64,000 nucleotides of DNA from CAVSRC01 sp963785065 (lineage in GTDB: Bacteria; Pseudomonadota; Alphaproteobacteria; Rhizobiales; Kaistiaceae), in the NCBI GenBank assembly GCA_963785065.1, contig CAWATX010000002.1, forward strand, positions 2,046,001 through 2,110,000, read 5' to 3'. Every line of letters begins with the position of its first letter. Within the stretch, counting starts at the first letter, position 1. Positions 50,476 through 58,263 of the stretch are shown piece by piece. Both the position numbers and the translations under genes were made by a program. The notes under the pieces were generated by a model that saw only the letters and a list, made by a program, of their open reading frames with translations, was not told the origin of the DNA and searched no databases.

Positions 50476-51669
50476 ATGGACCGCTCATCGCTCTATAACA
50501 CCTATGCGCGCGCGCCGATTGCCTTCGTGCGCGGCGAAGGCGCGTGGGTCGAGACGACCGACGGCAGGAAGCTGCTCGATTTCGGCGGCGGCATTGCCGT
50601 CAATGCTCTTGGCCATGCCCATCCGGCTCTGGTCAAGGCGCTGACCGAGCAGGCCGGCCGCCTGTGGCACGTCTCCAACCTCTACCGCATCCCCGAGCAG
50701 GAGGCGCTCGCCGAAAAGCTCACCGCGCTCTCCTTCGCTGACAAGGTCTTCTTCGGCAATTCCGGCGTGGAAGCGGTGGAATGCGCCATCAAGACGGCGC
50801 GCCGCTATCAATTCGTTTCCGGCCATCCCGAGAAGAGCACGATCATCAGCTTCGCTGGCGCCTTTCACGGGCGCACGCTGGCCGCGCTCGCCGCCACCGG
50901 CAATCCCAAGTACCAGGAAGGCTATGCCCCGCTGCCCGGCGGCTTCGTGCAGCTGCCGGTCGGCGACATCAAGGCGGTGGAAGCTGCGGTCGGCCCCGAG
51001 ACGGCAGCGATCCTGATCGAGCCGGTCCAGGGCGAGGGCGGTGTCCGCACCGTCGATCCGCAGTTCCTGCGCGATCTCAGGGCACTGTGCGACAAGCACG
51101 GCCTGCTCCTCATCTTCGATGAGGTGCAGACCGGCATCGGCCGCACCGGCAAGCTGTTCGCCTATGAATGGTCGGGCGTCGCGCCGGACATCATGGCGCT
51201 GGCCAAGGGCATCGGCGGCGGTTTTCCGCTCGGCGCCTGCCTGGCCACCGCCGAGGCCGCCAAGGGCATGACGCCCGGTGCACACGCATCTACCTTCGGC
51301 GGCAATCCGCTGGCCATGGCGGTCGGCAACGCCGTCATCGACATCGTCGCCGAGCCGGCTTTCCTCGAGGAGGTGCGCCGCAAGGGCCTCTATTTCAAGC
51401 AGCGGCTGGCGGGGGTGGTCGATGCCCATCCCGGCACGGTCGCCGAGATCCGCGGCGAGGGCCTGCTCATCGGCCTGCGTTGCGTCGTGCCGGCCCCGGA
51501 CGTCGTGGCGGCGTTGCGCGACCATGGCATGCTTGCCGTCGGCGCCGGCGACAACGTCGTGCGCCTGCTGCCGCCGCTCAATGTCAGCGAGGCGGAAATC
51601 GACGGCGCCATCGACCGTCTCGACGCGGCTCTTTCGGCGCTGGCGCCGGCCAAGGCCGCGCTAGAGTAG
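50476..51669 (+). CDS. argD: Acetylornithine aminotransferase
   Basis: A 397-residue class III PLP transaminase of arginine synthesis. The N-terminus SSLYNTYARAPIAFVRGEGA is typical of ArgD. VFFGNSGVEAVECAIKTARR, LIFDEVQTGIGRTGKLFAYE and the PLP lysine in MALAKGIGGGFPLGACLAT follow. An in-frame ATG at 50443 would add 11 residues with no better RBS. It is followed 26 bases downstream by argF, giving two arginine steps in one operon. In some bacteria the same enzyme also serves in lysine synthesis. Confidence 0.93.
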   Translation: MDRSSLYNTYARAPIAFVRGEGAWVETTDGRKLLDFGGGIAVNALGHAHPALVKALTEQAGRLWHVSNLYRIPEQEALAEKLTALSFADKVFFGNSGVEAVECAIKTARRYQFVSGHPEKSTIISFAGAFHGRTLAALAATGNPKYQEGYAPLPGGFVQLPVGDIKAVEAAVGPETAAILIEPVQGEGGVRTVDPQFLRDLRALCDKHGLLLIFDEVQTGIGRTGKLFAYEWSGVAPDIMALAKGIGGGFPLGACLATAEAAKGMTPGAHASTFGGNPLAMAVGNAVIDIVAEPAFLEEVRRKGLYFKQRLAGVVDAHPGTVAEIRGEGLLIGLRCVVPAPDVVAALRDHGMLAVGAGDNVVRLLPPLNVSEAEIDGAIDRLDAALSALAPAKAALE

Positions 51670-51695
51670 GCCGCGGTGGAGTAGGGAGTGCGTCG

Positions 51696-52613
51696 ATGGT
51701 TCGCCATTTTCTCGATCTTGCCGATTACGACACGGCGACGCTGAGGGCCATTCTCGACGAAGCCAGCCGGCTGAAGGCCCTGCGCCGCACGCCGGCGCAG
51801 CCGAAGCCCTTCGCCGGGCGGACGTTGGCCATGATCTTCGACAAGCAGTCGACCCGCACCCGCGTCTCCTTCGACGTCGCCATGCGCGAGCTTGGCGGCG
51901 AGACGATCATGCTGACCGGCAAGGAGATGCAGCTCTCGCGCGAGGAGACCGTCGCCGATACCGCCCGCGTGCTGTCGCGCTATGTCGATGCCATCATGAT
52001 CCGCACGCTCGACCATACGCTGGTCGCCGAGCTTGCCGACAACGCCACGATCCCCGTCATCAACGGGCTCACCCGCCTGTCGCATCCCTGCCAGGTGATG
52101 GCCGACGTGATGACCTTCGAGGAGCATCGCGGGCCGATCGCCGGCAGCGCCGTCGCCTGGCTCGGCGACGCCAACAACGTGCTGGCCTCATGGGTGCATG
52201 CCGCAGCGCGCTTCGACTTTTCGCTGGCCATCGCCGCGCCGCCGGAGCTCGCGCCGCGGCCCGACCTCGTCAATTGGGCCAAGGCCAACGGCGCCCGGGT
52301 CAGCGTCACCACCGACCCTGAGGAGGCCGCACGGGGCGTCGATTGCGTCGTCACCGACACCTGGGTGTCGATGGGCGACGAGGAGCGCGAGCGCCGCCAC
52401 AATCTTCTCGGCCCCTATCAGGTCAATGCCCGGCTGATGGCCAAGGCCGGCACCGACGCGCTCTTCATGCATTGCCTGCCGGCTCACCGCGGCGAGGAGG
52501 TCACCGACGAGGTGATCGACGGGCCGGCCTCCGTGGTCTTCGACGAGGCGGAGAACCGCCTGCACGCCCAGAAGGGCATCCTCGCCTTCTGCCTCGGCGG
52601 GATGACGGCATGA
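51696..52613 (+). CDS. argF: Ornithine carbamoyltransferase
   Basis: A 305-residue transferase forming citrulline from ornithine and carbamoyl phosphate. The carbamoyl-phosphate loop is FDKQSTRTRVSFDVAMRELG (STRTR); INGLTRLSHPCQVMAD is the HPCQ motif, VAWLGDANNVLASW follows, and DALFMHCLPAHRGEEV is the ornithine-site HCLP. It lies after argD and overlaps hslO by ATGA, so all three genes are cotranscribed. Confidence 0.97.
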   Translation: MVRHFLDLADYDTATLRAILDEASRLKALRRTPAQPKPFAGRTLAMIFDKQSTRTRVSFDVAMRELGGETIMLTGKEMQLSREETVADTARVLSRYVDAIMIRTLDHTLVAELADNATIPVINGLTRLSHPCQVMADVMTFEEHRGPIAGSAVAWLGDANNVLASWVHAAARFDFSLAIAAPPELAPRPDLVNWAKANGARVSVTTDPEEAARGVDCVVTDTWVSMGDEERERRHNLLGPYQVNARLMAKAGTDALFMHCLPAHRGEEVTDEVIDGPASVVFDEAENRLHAQKGILAFCLGGMTA

Positions 52614-53626
52614 CGGTGACCATCGAGCAGACCGGCGAGCCTCTCGGCCCGGCGGGTGACGACGCCGTGCGTCCGTTCGAGGTCGCGGCCATCGATGTGC
52701 GCGGCCGCGTCATCCAGATGGGGCCGGTGATCGACGCCATCCTTGCCCGCCACGCCTATCCCACGGCAGTCGCCCGGTTGCTCGCCGAGGCGACCGTGCT
52801 CGCCGTCCTGCTCGGCTCCTCGCTCAAGTTCGACGGCAAGTTCATCCTGCAGACGCGCACCGACGGCCCGGTCGACATGCTGGTCGTCGATTACCGCACC
52901 GGCGGCGGTGTGCGCGCCTATGCCCGCTTCGACGATGCCGCCGTGGCTGCGGCCGCGGCCGCCGGCGCCGCCTCACCCGGCGCTCTGCTCGGCCACGGGA
53001 CGCTGGCCATGACCGTCGATCAGGGCAGCCACATGAACCGCTATCAGGGCGTCGTGCCGCTCGAGGGCGAGAGCCTGGAGGAGGTCGCCCACACCTATTT
53101 CCGCCAGTCGGAGCAGATCCCCACCCGCGTCCGCCTCGCTGCCGCCGAGATCCACGTGCGCGAGGGCGACCATGTGCATCAGCGCTGGCGCGCTGGCGGC
53201 CTGCTCGTGCAGTTCCTGCCCGATGCGCCGGAGCGCATGCGCCCGGCCGATCTGCCGGCGGGCGACCGCCCCAAGGATGCCGGACCCGCGCACGAACCGG
53301 CGCAGGACGATGCCTGGGTCGAAGCGCAGTCCCTCGTCGGCACGGTTCAGGACGACGAGTTGACCGACCCGACGGTCCCGGTCGAGACGTTGCTCTTCCG
53401 CCTGTTCCACGAGCGCGGCGTGCGCGTCTATCGCGCCGCGGAAGTCCGCCAGGAGTGCTCCTGTTCGCGCGAGCGCGTCGCCGGCCTGCTGGCAACCTTC
53501 ACCGCGCAAGAGATCGCCGAGAGCATCGAGAACGGCGCCATCTCGGTCACCTGCGAATTCTGCTCCAAGCAATACCGCTTCGACCCGGCCGATTTCGCTT
53601 CCGGCACAACTCCTTCAAGACACTGA
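52610..53626 (+). CDS. hslO: Redox-regulated chaperone Hsp33
   Basis: A 338-residue holdase chaperone activated by oxidation. The C-terminal zinc switch is present as CxC (Cys283, Cys285 in QECSCSRERVAGLL) and CxxC (Cys315, Cys318 in VTCEFCSKQYRFD). The N-terminal core includes ILQTRTDGPVDMLVVDYRT, and the central section MTVDQGSHMNRYQGVVPLEG. Its ATG overlaps the argF stop, a common gene pair in Rhizobiales. A hairpin and a palindromic repeat follow. Confidence 0.96.
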   Translation: MTVTIEQTGEPLGPAGDDAVRPFEVAAIDVRGRVIQMGPVIDAILARHAYPTAVARLLAEATVLAVLLGSSLKFDGKFILQTRTDGPVDMLVVDYRTGGGVRAYARFDDAAVAAAAAAGAASPGALLGHGTLAMTVDQGSHMNRYQGVVPLEGESLEEVAHTYFRQSEQIPTRVRLAAAEIHVREGDHVHQRWRAGGLLVQFLPDAPERMRPADLPAGDRPKDAGPAHEPAQDDAWVEAQSLVGTVQDDELTDPTVPVETLLFRLFHERGVRVYRAAEVRQECSCSRERVAGLLATFTAQEIAESIENGAISVTCEFCSKQYRFDPADFASGTTPSRH

Positions 53627-53658
53627 GGGATTTGCTCCCGCTTGAATCGAAATGTGAG

Positions 53659-53681
53659 CTCCGCTTCAACCTGAAGCGGAG
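53659..53681 (+). repeat. Hairpin after hslO
   Basis: CTCCGCTTCA (53659-53668) and TGAAGCGGAG (53672-53681) form a perfect 10-bp stem with a three-base loop. No T-tract follows, so it may be a REP-like element or a 3'-end hairpin. Confidence 0.5.
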
Positions 53682-53737
53682 GATGGAGTTGTTCAACCTG
53701 ATTCAGAGGATGAAGACACGGGGGATGCTTCTGTCCA

Positions 53738-53832
53738 CCTCATCCTGAGGTGCCTGTCCGCGAGGACGGGCCTCGAAGGATGGGCGGCCCATGGTTCGAG
53801 ACCCGGCCCACGCCGGGCACCTCACCATGAGG
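53738..53832. repeat. Palindromic repeat after hslO, same family as 19961
   Basis: The left end CCTCATCCTGAGG is identical to the one at 19961, and the right end CCTCACCATGAGG (53820-53832) is an imperfect inverse. It contains CTCGAAGGATGGG, also seen in the 19961 copy. It lies between convergent genes; the 281-base gap holds no gene. Confidence 0.65.
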
Positions 53833-53907
53833 CCGCATTTCGCCGCCTCGCTCGGAACGCCAGCGTCCCCACCGCCAGCGCCCCGGGCCATCTGGTCGAA
53901 AAAGGCC

Positions 53908-54222
53908 CTATGACACCGGATTGACGAGCATCGTATAGGCGACCAGGCAGAGGATGAAAGCGACGAGCAGCGCTGCAAGGGCGAGCGGCACGCGGCTGAG
54001 CCGGCGCGCCGCCGAGCGGGGCAGCAGCGACCGGCCGACCGCCCAGATGACCACCGCAAGAACACCCGCCGCCAGTTGCCAGCCGAAGAGCGTCGTCACT
54101 CGGTCGAGGCCGCGTGTGAAGCCGCTTCCGGTCGGCACGGTCGTCAGGAACGAGGCGCCGGACCAAAGAAACAGTGCTGCCCACAAGGCGAGCAGAATCC
54201 AGACCAGGGGACGAGCCGCCAT
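53908..54222 (-). CDS. Small membrane protein with three predicted helices
   Basis: A 104-residue hydrophobic protein. Helices are at about 6-27 (LVWILLALWAALFLWSGASF), 44-64 (LFGWQLAAGVLAVVIWAVG) and 78-100 (VPLALAALLVAFILCLVAYT). It has few charged residues and no recognised motif. It lies 20 bases after the OmpA-like gene on the same strand and may be cotranscribed with it. The function is unknown. Confidence 0.6.
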   Translation of the reverse strand: MAARPLVWILLALWAALFLWSGASFLTTVPTGSGFTRGLDRVTTLFGWQLAAGVLAVVIWAVGRSLLPRSAARRLSRVPLALAALLVAFILCLVAYTMLVNPVS

Positions 54223-54242
54223 CGCACAACTCCGGCGGCGGA

Positions 54243-55232
54243 TCAGGAGCGCCGCTCGACCAGTTCCACCCGCCGATTGCGATCCCGCCCGGCATCCGTG
54301 CCGTTGGAGAACACCGGCACCAGCGGCCCGACACCATGGGCCTCGAGTCGTCCCGCCGCGACGCCGTAGTTTGCCGTAAGCGCGTCGACCACGGCCTTGG
54401 CGCGGTCGGCGGAAAGCCGCTGGTTATAGTGAAAGCGCCCGACGCCGTCGGTGTGTCCGACGACAAAGAAGCCCTTGGTCGGATTGGCCTTGAGATATTG
54501 GGCGATTGCCTCCAGCGCCGTATTGGACTCGGCCTTCAGCGTCGCCTTGTCGAACTCGAACAGGATGCCGTCGAGCACGACCCGGCCCTTCTCGGTCAGG
54601 TCCCGTCCGATGGCCTCGGCATTGACCGCAACGAGCCCGGACTCAACCGCTGCCACCTCGACGATGTCGACGAGCGTGCCGACATAGTCGGCCGAGTGCT
54701 GCTCGACGTTGATGACCACATAGGCAGTGCCGGCCGCGCGTTCCTTGCGCGCGACGATCGCGCCCGCTCCGCCCTGCGAGGATGTCCCGGAGGTCATCGT
54801 CGTGATCTCGCCGGGCTTGCCGGGGGGATTCTCGGCAAGATAGACACCGGTCCAGTTGGTCGACCCGACATCGTTGCCGCGACGGTTGTCGGACTTGCCT
54901 TGGGCAAGAATCTCGAAGGCCTCGCCTTTCAGCGCGTCGAGATAGTTTTGGTAGATTTCCGAGTAGGTCCGCTCGGCGCCCCTCAACACGTAGAGCGTTC
55001 GCGTGACCCGTCCCTGCGTGTCGATCCACGCGTCGATCTCTCTGAAACCGGTCACCGGGCCAACCGGGATACGGTAGGGCAGGTGGTTCTCGATCTGCTG
55101 CCAGCGGATGTCCTGACCGGGATACCGCTCGATCATCGGGTGTTCCTGAACACCCTTGATGTCGGCTGCCATCGACACCGTGGCGGCAAGGCAGGTCATC
55201 GCGACCCCGGCAGCAATCGCTCTCCAAGACAT
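54243..55232 (-). CDS. OmpA-family protein with N-terminal DUF4892-like domain
   Basis: A 329-residue exported protein with signal peptide MSWRAIAAGVAMTCLAATVS (cleavage after MAA). The first half (EHPMIERYPGQDIRWQQIEN, GPVTGFREIDAWIDTQGRVT, YVLRGAERTYSEIYQNYLDA) resembles DUF4892. The second half is an OmpA peptidoglycan-binding domain (ILFEFDKATLKAESNTALEA, FFVVGHTDGVGRFHYNQRLS, ADRAKAVVDAL). It probably anchors the envelope to the cell wall. It is flanked on the same strand by a small secreted protein gene and a small membrane protein gene. Confidence 0.87.
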   Translation of the reverse strand: MSWRAIAAGVAMTCLAATVSMAADIKGVQEHPMIERYPGQDIRWQQIENHLPYRIPVGPVTGFREIDAWIDTQGRVTRTLYVLRGAERTYSEIYQNYLDALKGEAFEILAQGKSDNRRGNDVGSTNWTGVYLAENPPGKPGEITTMTSGTSSQGGAGAIVARKERAAGTAYVVINVEQHSADYVGTLVDIVEVAAVESGLVAVNAEAIGRDLTEKGRVVLDGILFEFDKATLKAESNTALEAIAQYLKANPTKGFFVVGHTDGVGRFHYNQRLSADRAKAVVDALTANYGVAAGRLEAHGVGPLVPVFSNGTDAGRDRNRRVELVERRS

Positions 55233-55278
55233 GATCTCGCTCCGCCCTCTGAATCGTTCGCCGGTTATCGGCGGATCG

Positions 55279-55602
55279 TCACTGGCCCTGGCAGGCCGGT
55301 CCGCTTGTGGCCATGAACAGGGCCGCGCGCTGCATCTGCGGGATCGACATCTGCGCGCGGACTTCGACGATCTTGGCCTGATCCTCGTTGAGCATGGCGG
55401 CAAGGAACAGCTGTTCGATCTGATCCAGGTCGCCGGCTTTGGCGGCGATGCAGGCGCAGGCGCCCGGGGTCCAGTTAGTGCTCTTCTGGCAGCCGGCCGC
55501 GATGGACTCGACCTCGGCCGGTCCCGCCAGGGCGGCGCCGGTCAAAAGAAGACCCGCAACGAAGCCGGAAGCTCCGCCGAATATATTCGTCGTCTGTTTC
55601 AT
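55279..55602 (-). CDS. Small secreted protein
   Basis: A 107-residue protein with a signal peptide (TTNIFGGASGFVAGLLLTGA, cleavage near ALA-G). The mature part is helical with four cysteines, three close together (GCQKSTNWTPGACACIAAKA) and one at the end (PACQGQ). It lies 46 bases upstream of the OmpA-like gene, so the two may act together in the envelope. The family is not recognised. Confidence 0.65.
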   Translation of the reverse strand: MKQTTNIFGGASGFVAGLLLTGAALAGPAEVESIAAGCQKSTNWTPGACACIAAKAGDLDQIEQLFLAAMLNEDQAKIVEVRAQMSIPQMQRAALFMATSGPACQGQ

Positions 55603-55891
55603 CGTCGCCCCCCAAGGTACTTGACAATGCTCAGTCTAGTAGATCGATATCCTCCAGCATGGCGAGTTATTCGTGGAAAGATTGACGTCAGAACCAGGAA
55701 TTGGCAAGTCTGAATCTCGCGGTGAGCAGCCTTATGGCCCGGGAGCCGGCAAAATCGACCTGACGCGCGCCGGTAGCTGCGGTATTGACGTCGCCAAGAC
55801 GTGTCTTTGCCGAGGTTTTTGAGTGGACTATGCCGCCGGCCTGCTCGCGCAGGTGCGCAGGCGTGCGATCGTGCCCACCACGCAATCCGCG

Positions 55892-56848
55892 CTAGAAGTC
55901 CAGCGTTCCCGCTGTCAGCGCCCTGAGGTTCTCCACGCTCCAGGCGTAGAGCCGCGGATAGGGCGGCGCCGCATTGGCCGGATCGGCCATCAGGATTGCC
56001 GCATAGGCGCGGTAGAAGCGGCCGGCGCCGAGGATCGCCTCACCATGGCGCTCGACCACCAGATGCCGGGCAAGCGCCACGTCGTCGGCCTCGGCCTCCT
56101 CGATCATCTCCAGAAACAGCGCCGCGGTGATCGTGTCATAGAGCGGATCGCCGGCAAGCGTGAAGACGCTGAAATCGACCAGGCCGCTCGGCGTCAGCGT
56201 TTCGTCGAGGAGGACGTTGCCGGGAAAGTAGTCGCCATGGGCGAGTGCCTTCTGCGGCCGTTCGGGCAGCGCGGCGAGCAGCGCCATGGCGTTGGTGGCG
56301 ACCCGCTCGACGCTGCCGGTTGCCGCCGCGATCGCCGCGCCGTTCCGCGCCAGCCAGTGGTCGAGGCTCAAGCGGAAGAAGCCCGGCCAGGTCTCGGCAG
56401 CGATCGGCGCGGACCCAAGAATCCGCCCATAGGGACGCTCGGGCAGGGCAAGCCGGCCGGTCGCCTCGGCGCCTTCGACATAGGCGGTGATCGCTGTCCG
56501 CCGTTCGCCGCCGCCGAGCCGGGTCAGCAGGGCAAGCAGCGACGTCCCCTCGAGCCGCCGCTCGATGGTGAAGCGGCATCCGGGATCGATCGCCTCGATC
56601 GCCGAGGTGGGGATGGCAAGCCGCCCGTCGATCTCGGCCAGGAAAGCCTGCTGGCGCTCGAGCGTTTGGCGCGCGCCCGGTCTCTTCAGGATGCGCAGGA
56701 TGCGCCTCTCGTCGAGGGCGTAGACCCACGACTGCCCGCCCTGGCCGATGAGGGCGTCCGCGGCGATGCCGTGCTCCGCCAGGATCGTCAGCCGTGGATC
56801 GCTTTCGGTGCTCAAGGGACGGTGCCGGTCAGCCGGCGCACCAGTCAT
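55892..56848 (-). CDS. Aminoglycoside-phosphotransferase-like kinase
   Basis: A 318-residue protein-kinase-fold enzyme. The N-lobe has IGQGGQSWVYALDERRILRI with a glycine-rich turn. The catalytic loop is KALAHGDYFPGNVLLDE (HGDxxxxN), and the metal-binding aspartate lies in GLVDFSVFTLAGDPL. APH-family kinases phosphorylate small molecules such as antibiotics, choline or sugars; nothing here tells which. The start at 56848 overlaps the previous gene's stop by 20 bases, suggesting coupling. The next 289 bases downstream (55603-55891) hold no gene. Confidence 0.83.
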   Translation of the reverse strand: MTGAPADRHRPLSTESDPRLTILAEHGIAADALIGQGGQSWVYALDERRILRILKRPGARQTLERQQAFLAEIDGRLAIPTSAIEAIDPGCRFTIERRLEGTSLLALLTRLGGGERRTAITAYVEGAEATGRLALPERPYGRILGSAPIAAETWPGFFRLSLDHWLARNGAAIAAATGSVERVATNAMALLAALPERPQKALAHGDYFPGNVLLDETLTPSGLVDFSVFTLAGDPLYDTITAALFLEMIEEAEADDVALARHLVVERHGEAILGAGRFYRAYAAILMADPANAAPPYPRLYAWSVENLRALTAGTLDF

Positions 56849-57515
56849 GCGCCTGCGCCGCAACTTGGTCGCTGCTTTCGAGATCGCCGACCGGCCCGAT
56901 CTCCTTCGTCCCCGTCGGGTCGTAGAGCCAGTACCAGTCATAGCTGCCGCCAAAGACGAAGTAGCGATGCTGCTCGACGGCGAGCGCATCGCGATTGTCG
57001 TCGGTGCAGAAGGCGAGCACGACAAGGTCGTTGGCGGGCAGCAGGTAATGCTCCTTGCCCGTGCCGAAATCGTAGGCGTGCAGAGCACCGGACGTCGCCC
57101 ACGCGGTGGAGAGGAAATAGAGCCGGCTGCCGCTTGAGGAGAACTGCTTGGCTTGGAAGCCGCAGAGCTGCGCCTCCGGCTGGTCTGCCGCATGGCCCGC
57201 GACGATCGGGCGATCGCCCGATCCGTCGACCTTGATCATGCGGATGGCATCGCTCGTCGCCGGCGCGCTGCAATCGACGTCCGCCGTGTCCGTGCCTGGC
57301 GGCTGCGGCAGGCGCGTATAGACCACGAGGCCACCGTCGGGAGAGAGCACCGGCTCGACGTCGCGTCCCGATGTCGTCAGCTGAACCGACTTGCCGTCCT
57401 GTTCGAGCACGACGTTGCCGGCCACCGAACGGACGCTGGTGGCGGCCGCCACCGCGCTGCTGGCGATGAGCAGCGCAAGCCACCCGACGATTGCCACGGA
57501 GAATTTCATCGCCAT
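56829..57515 (-). CDS. Secreted protein, possible TolB-like beta-propeller fragment
   Basis: A 228-residue exported protein. The signal peptide starts MAMKFSVAIVGWLALLIASS with cleavage near AVA. The mature part has strands of the TolB/WD40 type (VEPVLSPDGGLVVYTRLPQP, FQAKQFSSSGSRLYFLSTAW), but with only about three blades it is too short for a full propeller. Three cysteines are present. It starts two bases after the apaG stop and overlaps the APH-like gene, so apaG, this gene and the kinase form one operon. The function is unknown. Confidence 0.7.
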   Translation of the reverse strand: MAMKFSVAIVGWLALLIASSAVAAATSVRSVAGNVVLEQDGKSVQLTTSGRDVEPVLSPDGGLVVYTRLPQPPGTDTADVDCSAPATSDAIRMIKVDGSGDRPIVAGHAADQPEAQLCGFQAKQFSSSGSRLYFLSTAWATSGALHAYDFGTGKEHYLLPANDLVVLAFCTDDNRDALAVEQHRYFVFGGSYDWYWLYDPTGTKEIGPVGDLESSDQVAAQAHDWCAG

Positions 57516-57517
57516 GC

Positions 57518-57910
57518 TCAGTGCACCACGCGCTCCGCCTCGGGCATGTCGAGCGAGAAGGGCGGAATGGCGACCGAGAACAGCTCGCCCTTCTCGGTCT
57601 GCATCTGATAGGTGCCGACCATGATGCCCGACGGCGTCGTCAGCGGGCAGCCGCTGGTATAGGCGAAGGTCTCGCCGGGCTTGAGCAGCGGCTGCTTGCC
57701 GACCACGCCGGCGCCGCGCACCTCCTCGGTGCGCCCGTTGGCGTCGGTGATCTGCCAGTGGCGCGATTTCAGCCGCACCACCTCCTCGCCGAGATTGGAT
57801 ATCTCGATGCGATAGGCCCAGAAATAGTGGCCGTCCTCGGGCGCCGATTCGTCCTCGACGAAACGCGGCTCGACGGTCACCTGAATGGCGCGGGTGGTCT
57901 CCCGGTACAT
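57518..57910 (-). CDS. apaG: ApaG-domain protein
   Basis: A 130-residue protein of the ApaG (DUF525) family, a fibronectin-III-like fold. Key segments are IQVTVEPRFVEDESAPEDGH, FWAYRIEISNLGEEVVRLKS, RHWQITDANGRTEEVRGAGV and VGKQPLLKPGETFAYTSGCP. The gene is often linked to Co2+/Mg2+ tolerance, but its biochemical activity is poorly defined. GGAG lies seven bases before the ATG at 57910; an earlier ATG at 57925 lacks an RBS. It is the first gene of a three-gene run. Confidence 0.95.
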   Translation of the reverse strand: MYRETTRAIQVTVEPRFVEDESAPEDGHYFWAYRIEISNLGEEVVRLKSRHWQITDANGRTEEVRGAGVVGKQPLLKPGETFAYTSGCPLTTPSGIMVGTYQMQTEKGELFSVAIPPFSLDMPEAERVVH

Positions 57911-58100
57911 GAAACAACTCCACAAGGCCCGACCTGCCCGGATTATGCGGGCCGGCGGAGCCGCGTCAATCGGGGGGCGTTCCGGGTCCCGGCGCTTCTC
58001 CCTCCCCTGAAAGGGGCGGGTCCGAACCGAAGGTCAAGGGAGGGTCTTTTCTCTTGAACAGGGCACATGACCCCCACCCGGTCGGGTGCGCCAACCGACC

Positions 58101-58250
58101 GCCCCTTTCATGCAGGGCAATCGCTGTGGGCCGAATGCACTTGGCAACGCCGTGCCTTTACCCTCACCCGCCCGGCTTCGCCGGGCGACCTCTTCCGCAA
58201 GGGGAGAGGTGTTGCGCCGTGCCACATGCGATCGCCCTGCCTGAAAGGGC
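58101..58250. repeat. 150-bp nested palindromic element (MITE-like) between apaG and metZ
   Basis: Imperfect inverted ends of 23-24 bases, GCCCCTTTCATGCAGGGCAA and on at 58101, and GCGATCGCCCTGCCTGAAAG and on at 58228-58250. A perfect inner hairpin, CGCCCGGC-TTC-GCCGGGCG, lies at 58169-58187. It has no coding capacity. The whole 353-base gap 57911-58263 has no gene, only this element and shorter GC-rich dyads at about 57995-58045. Confidence 0.6.
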
Positions 58251-58263
58251 AGCGACAATGCCC

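Noticed and set aside
55621..55649. TTGACA-like plus-strand promoter at 55621
   Set aside because: A convincing -10 element is lacking and no plus-strand gene lies downstream.
58101..58250. Insertion sequence
   Set aside because: The inverted ends enclose only 150 bases with no transposase; it can at most be a nonautonomous element.
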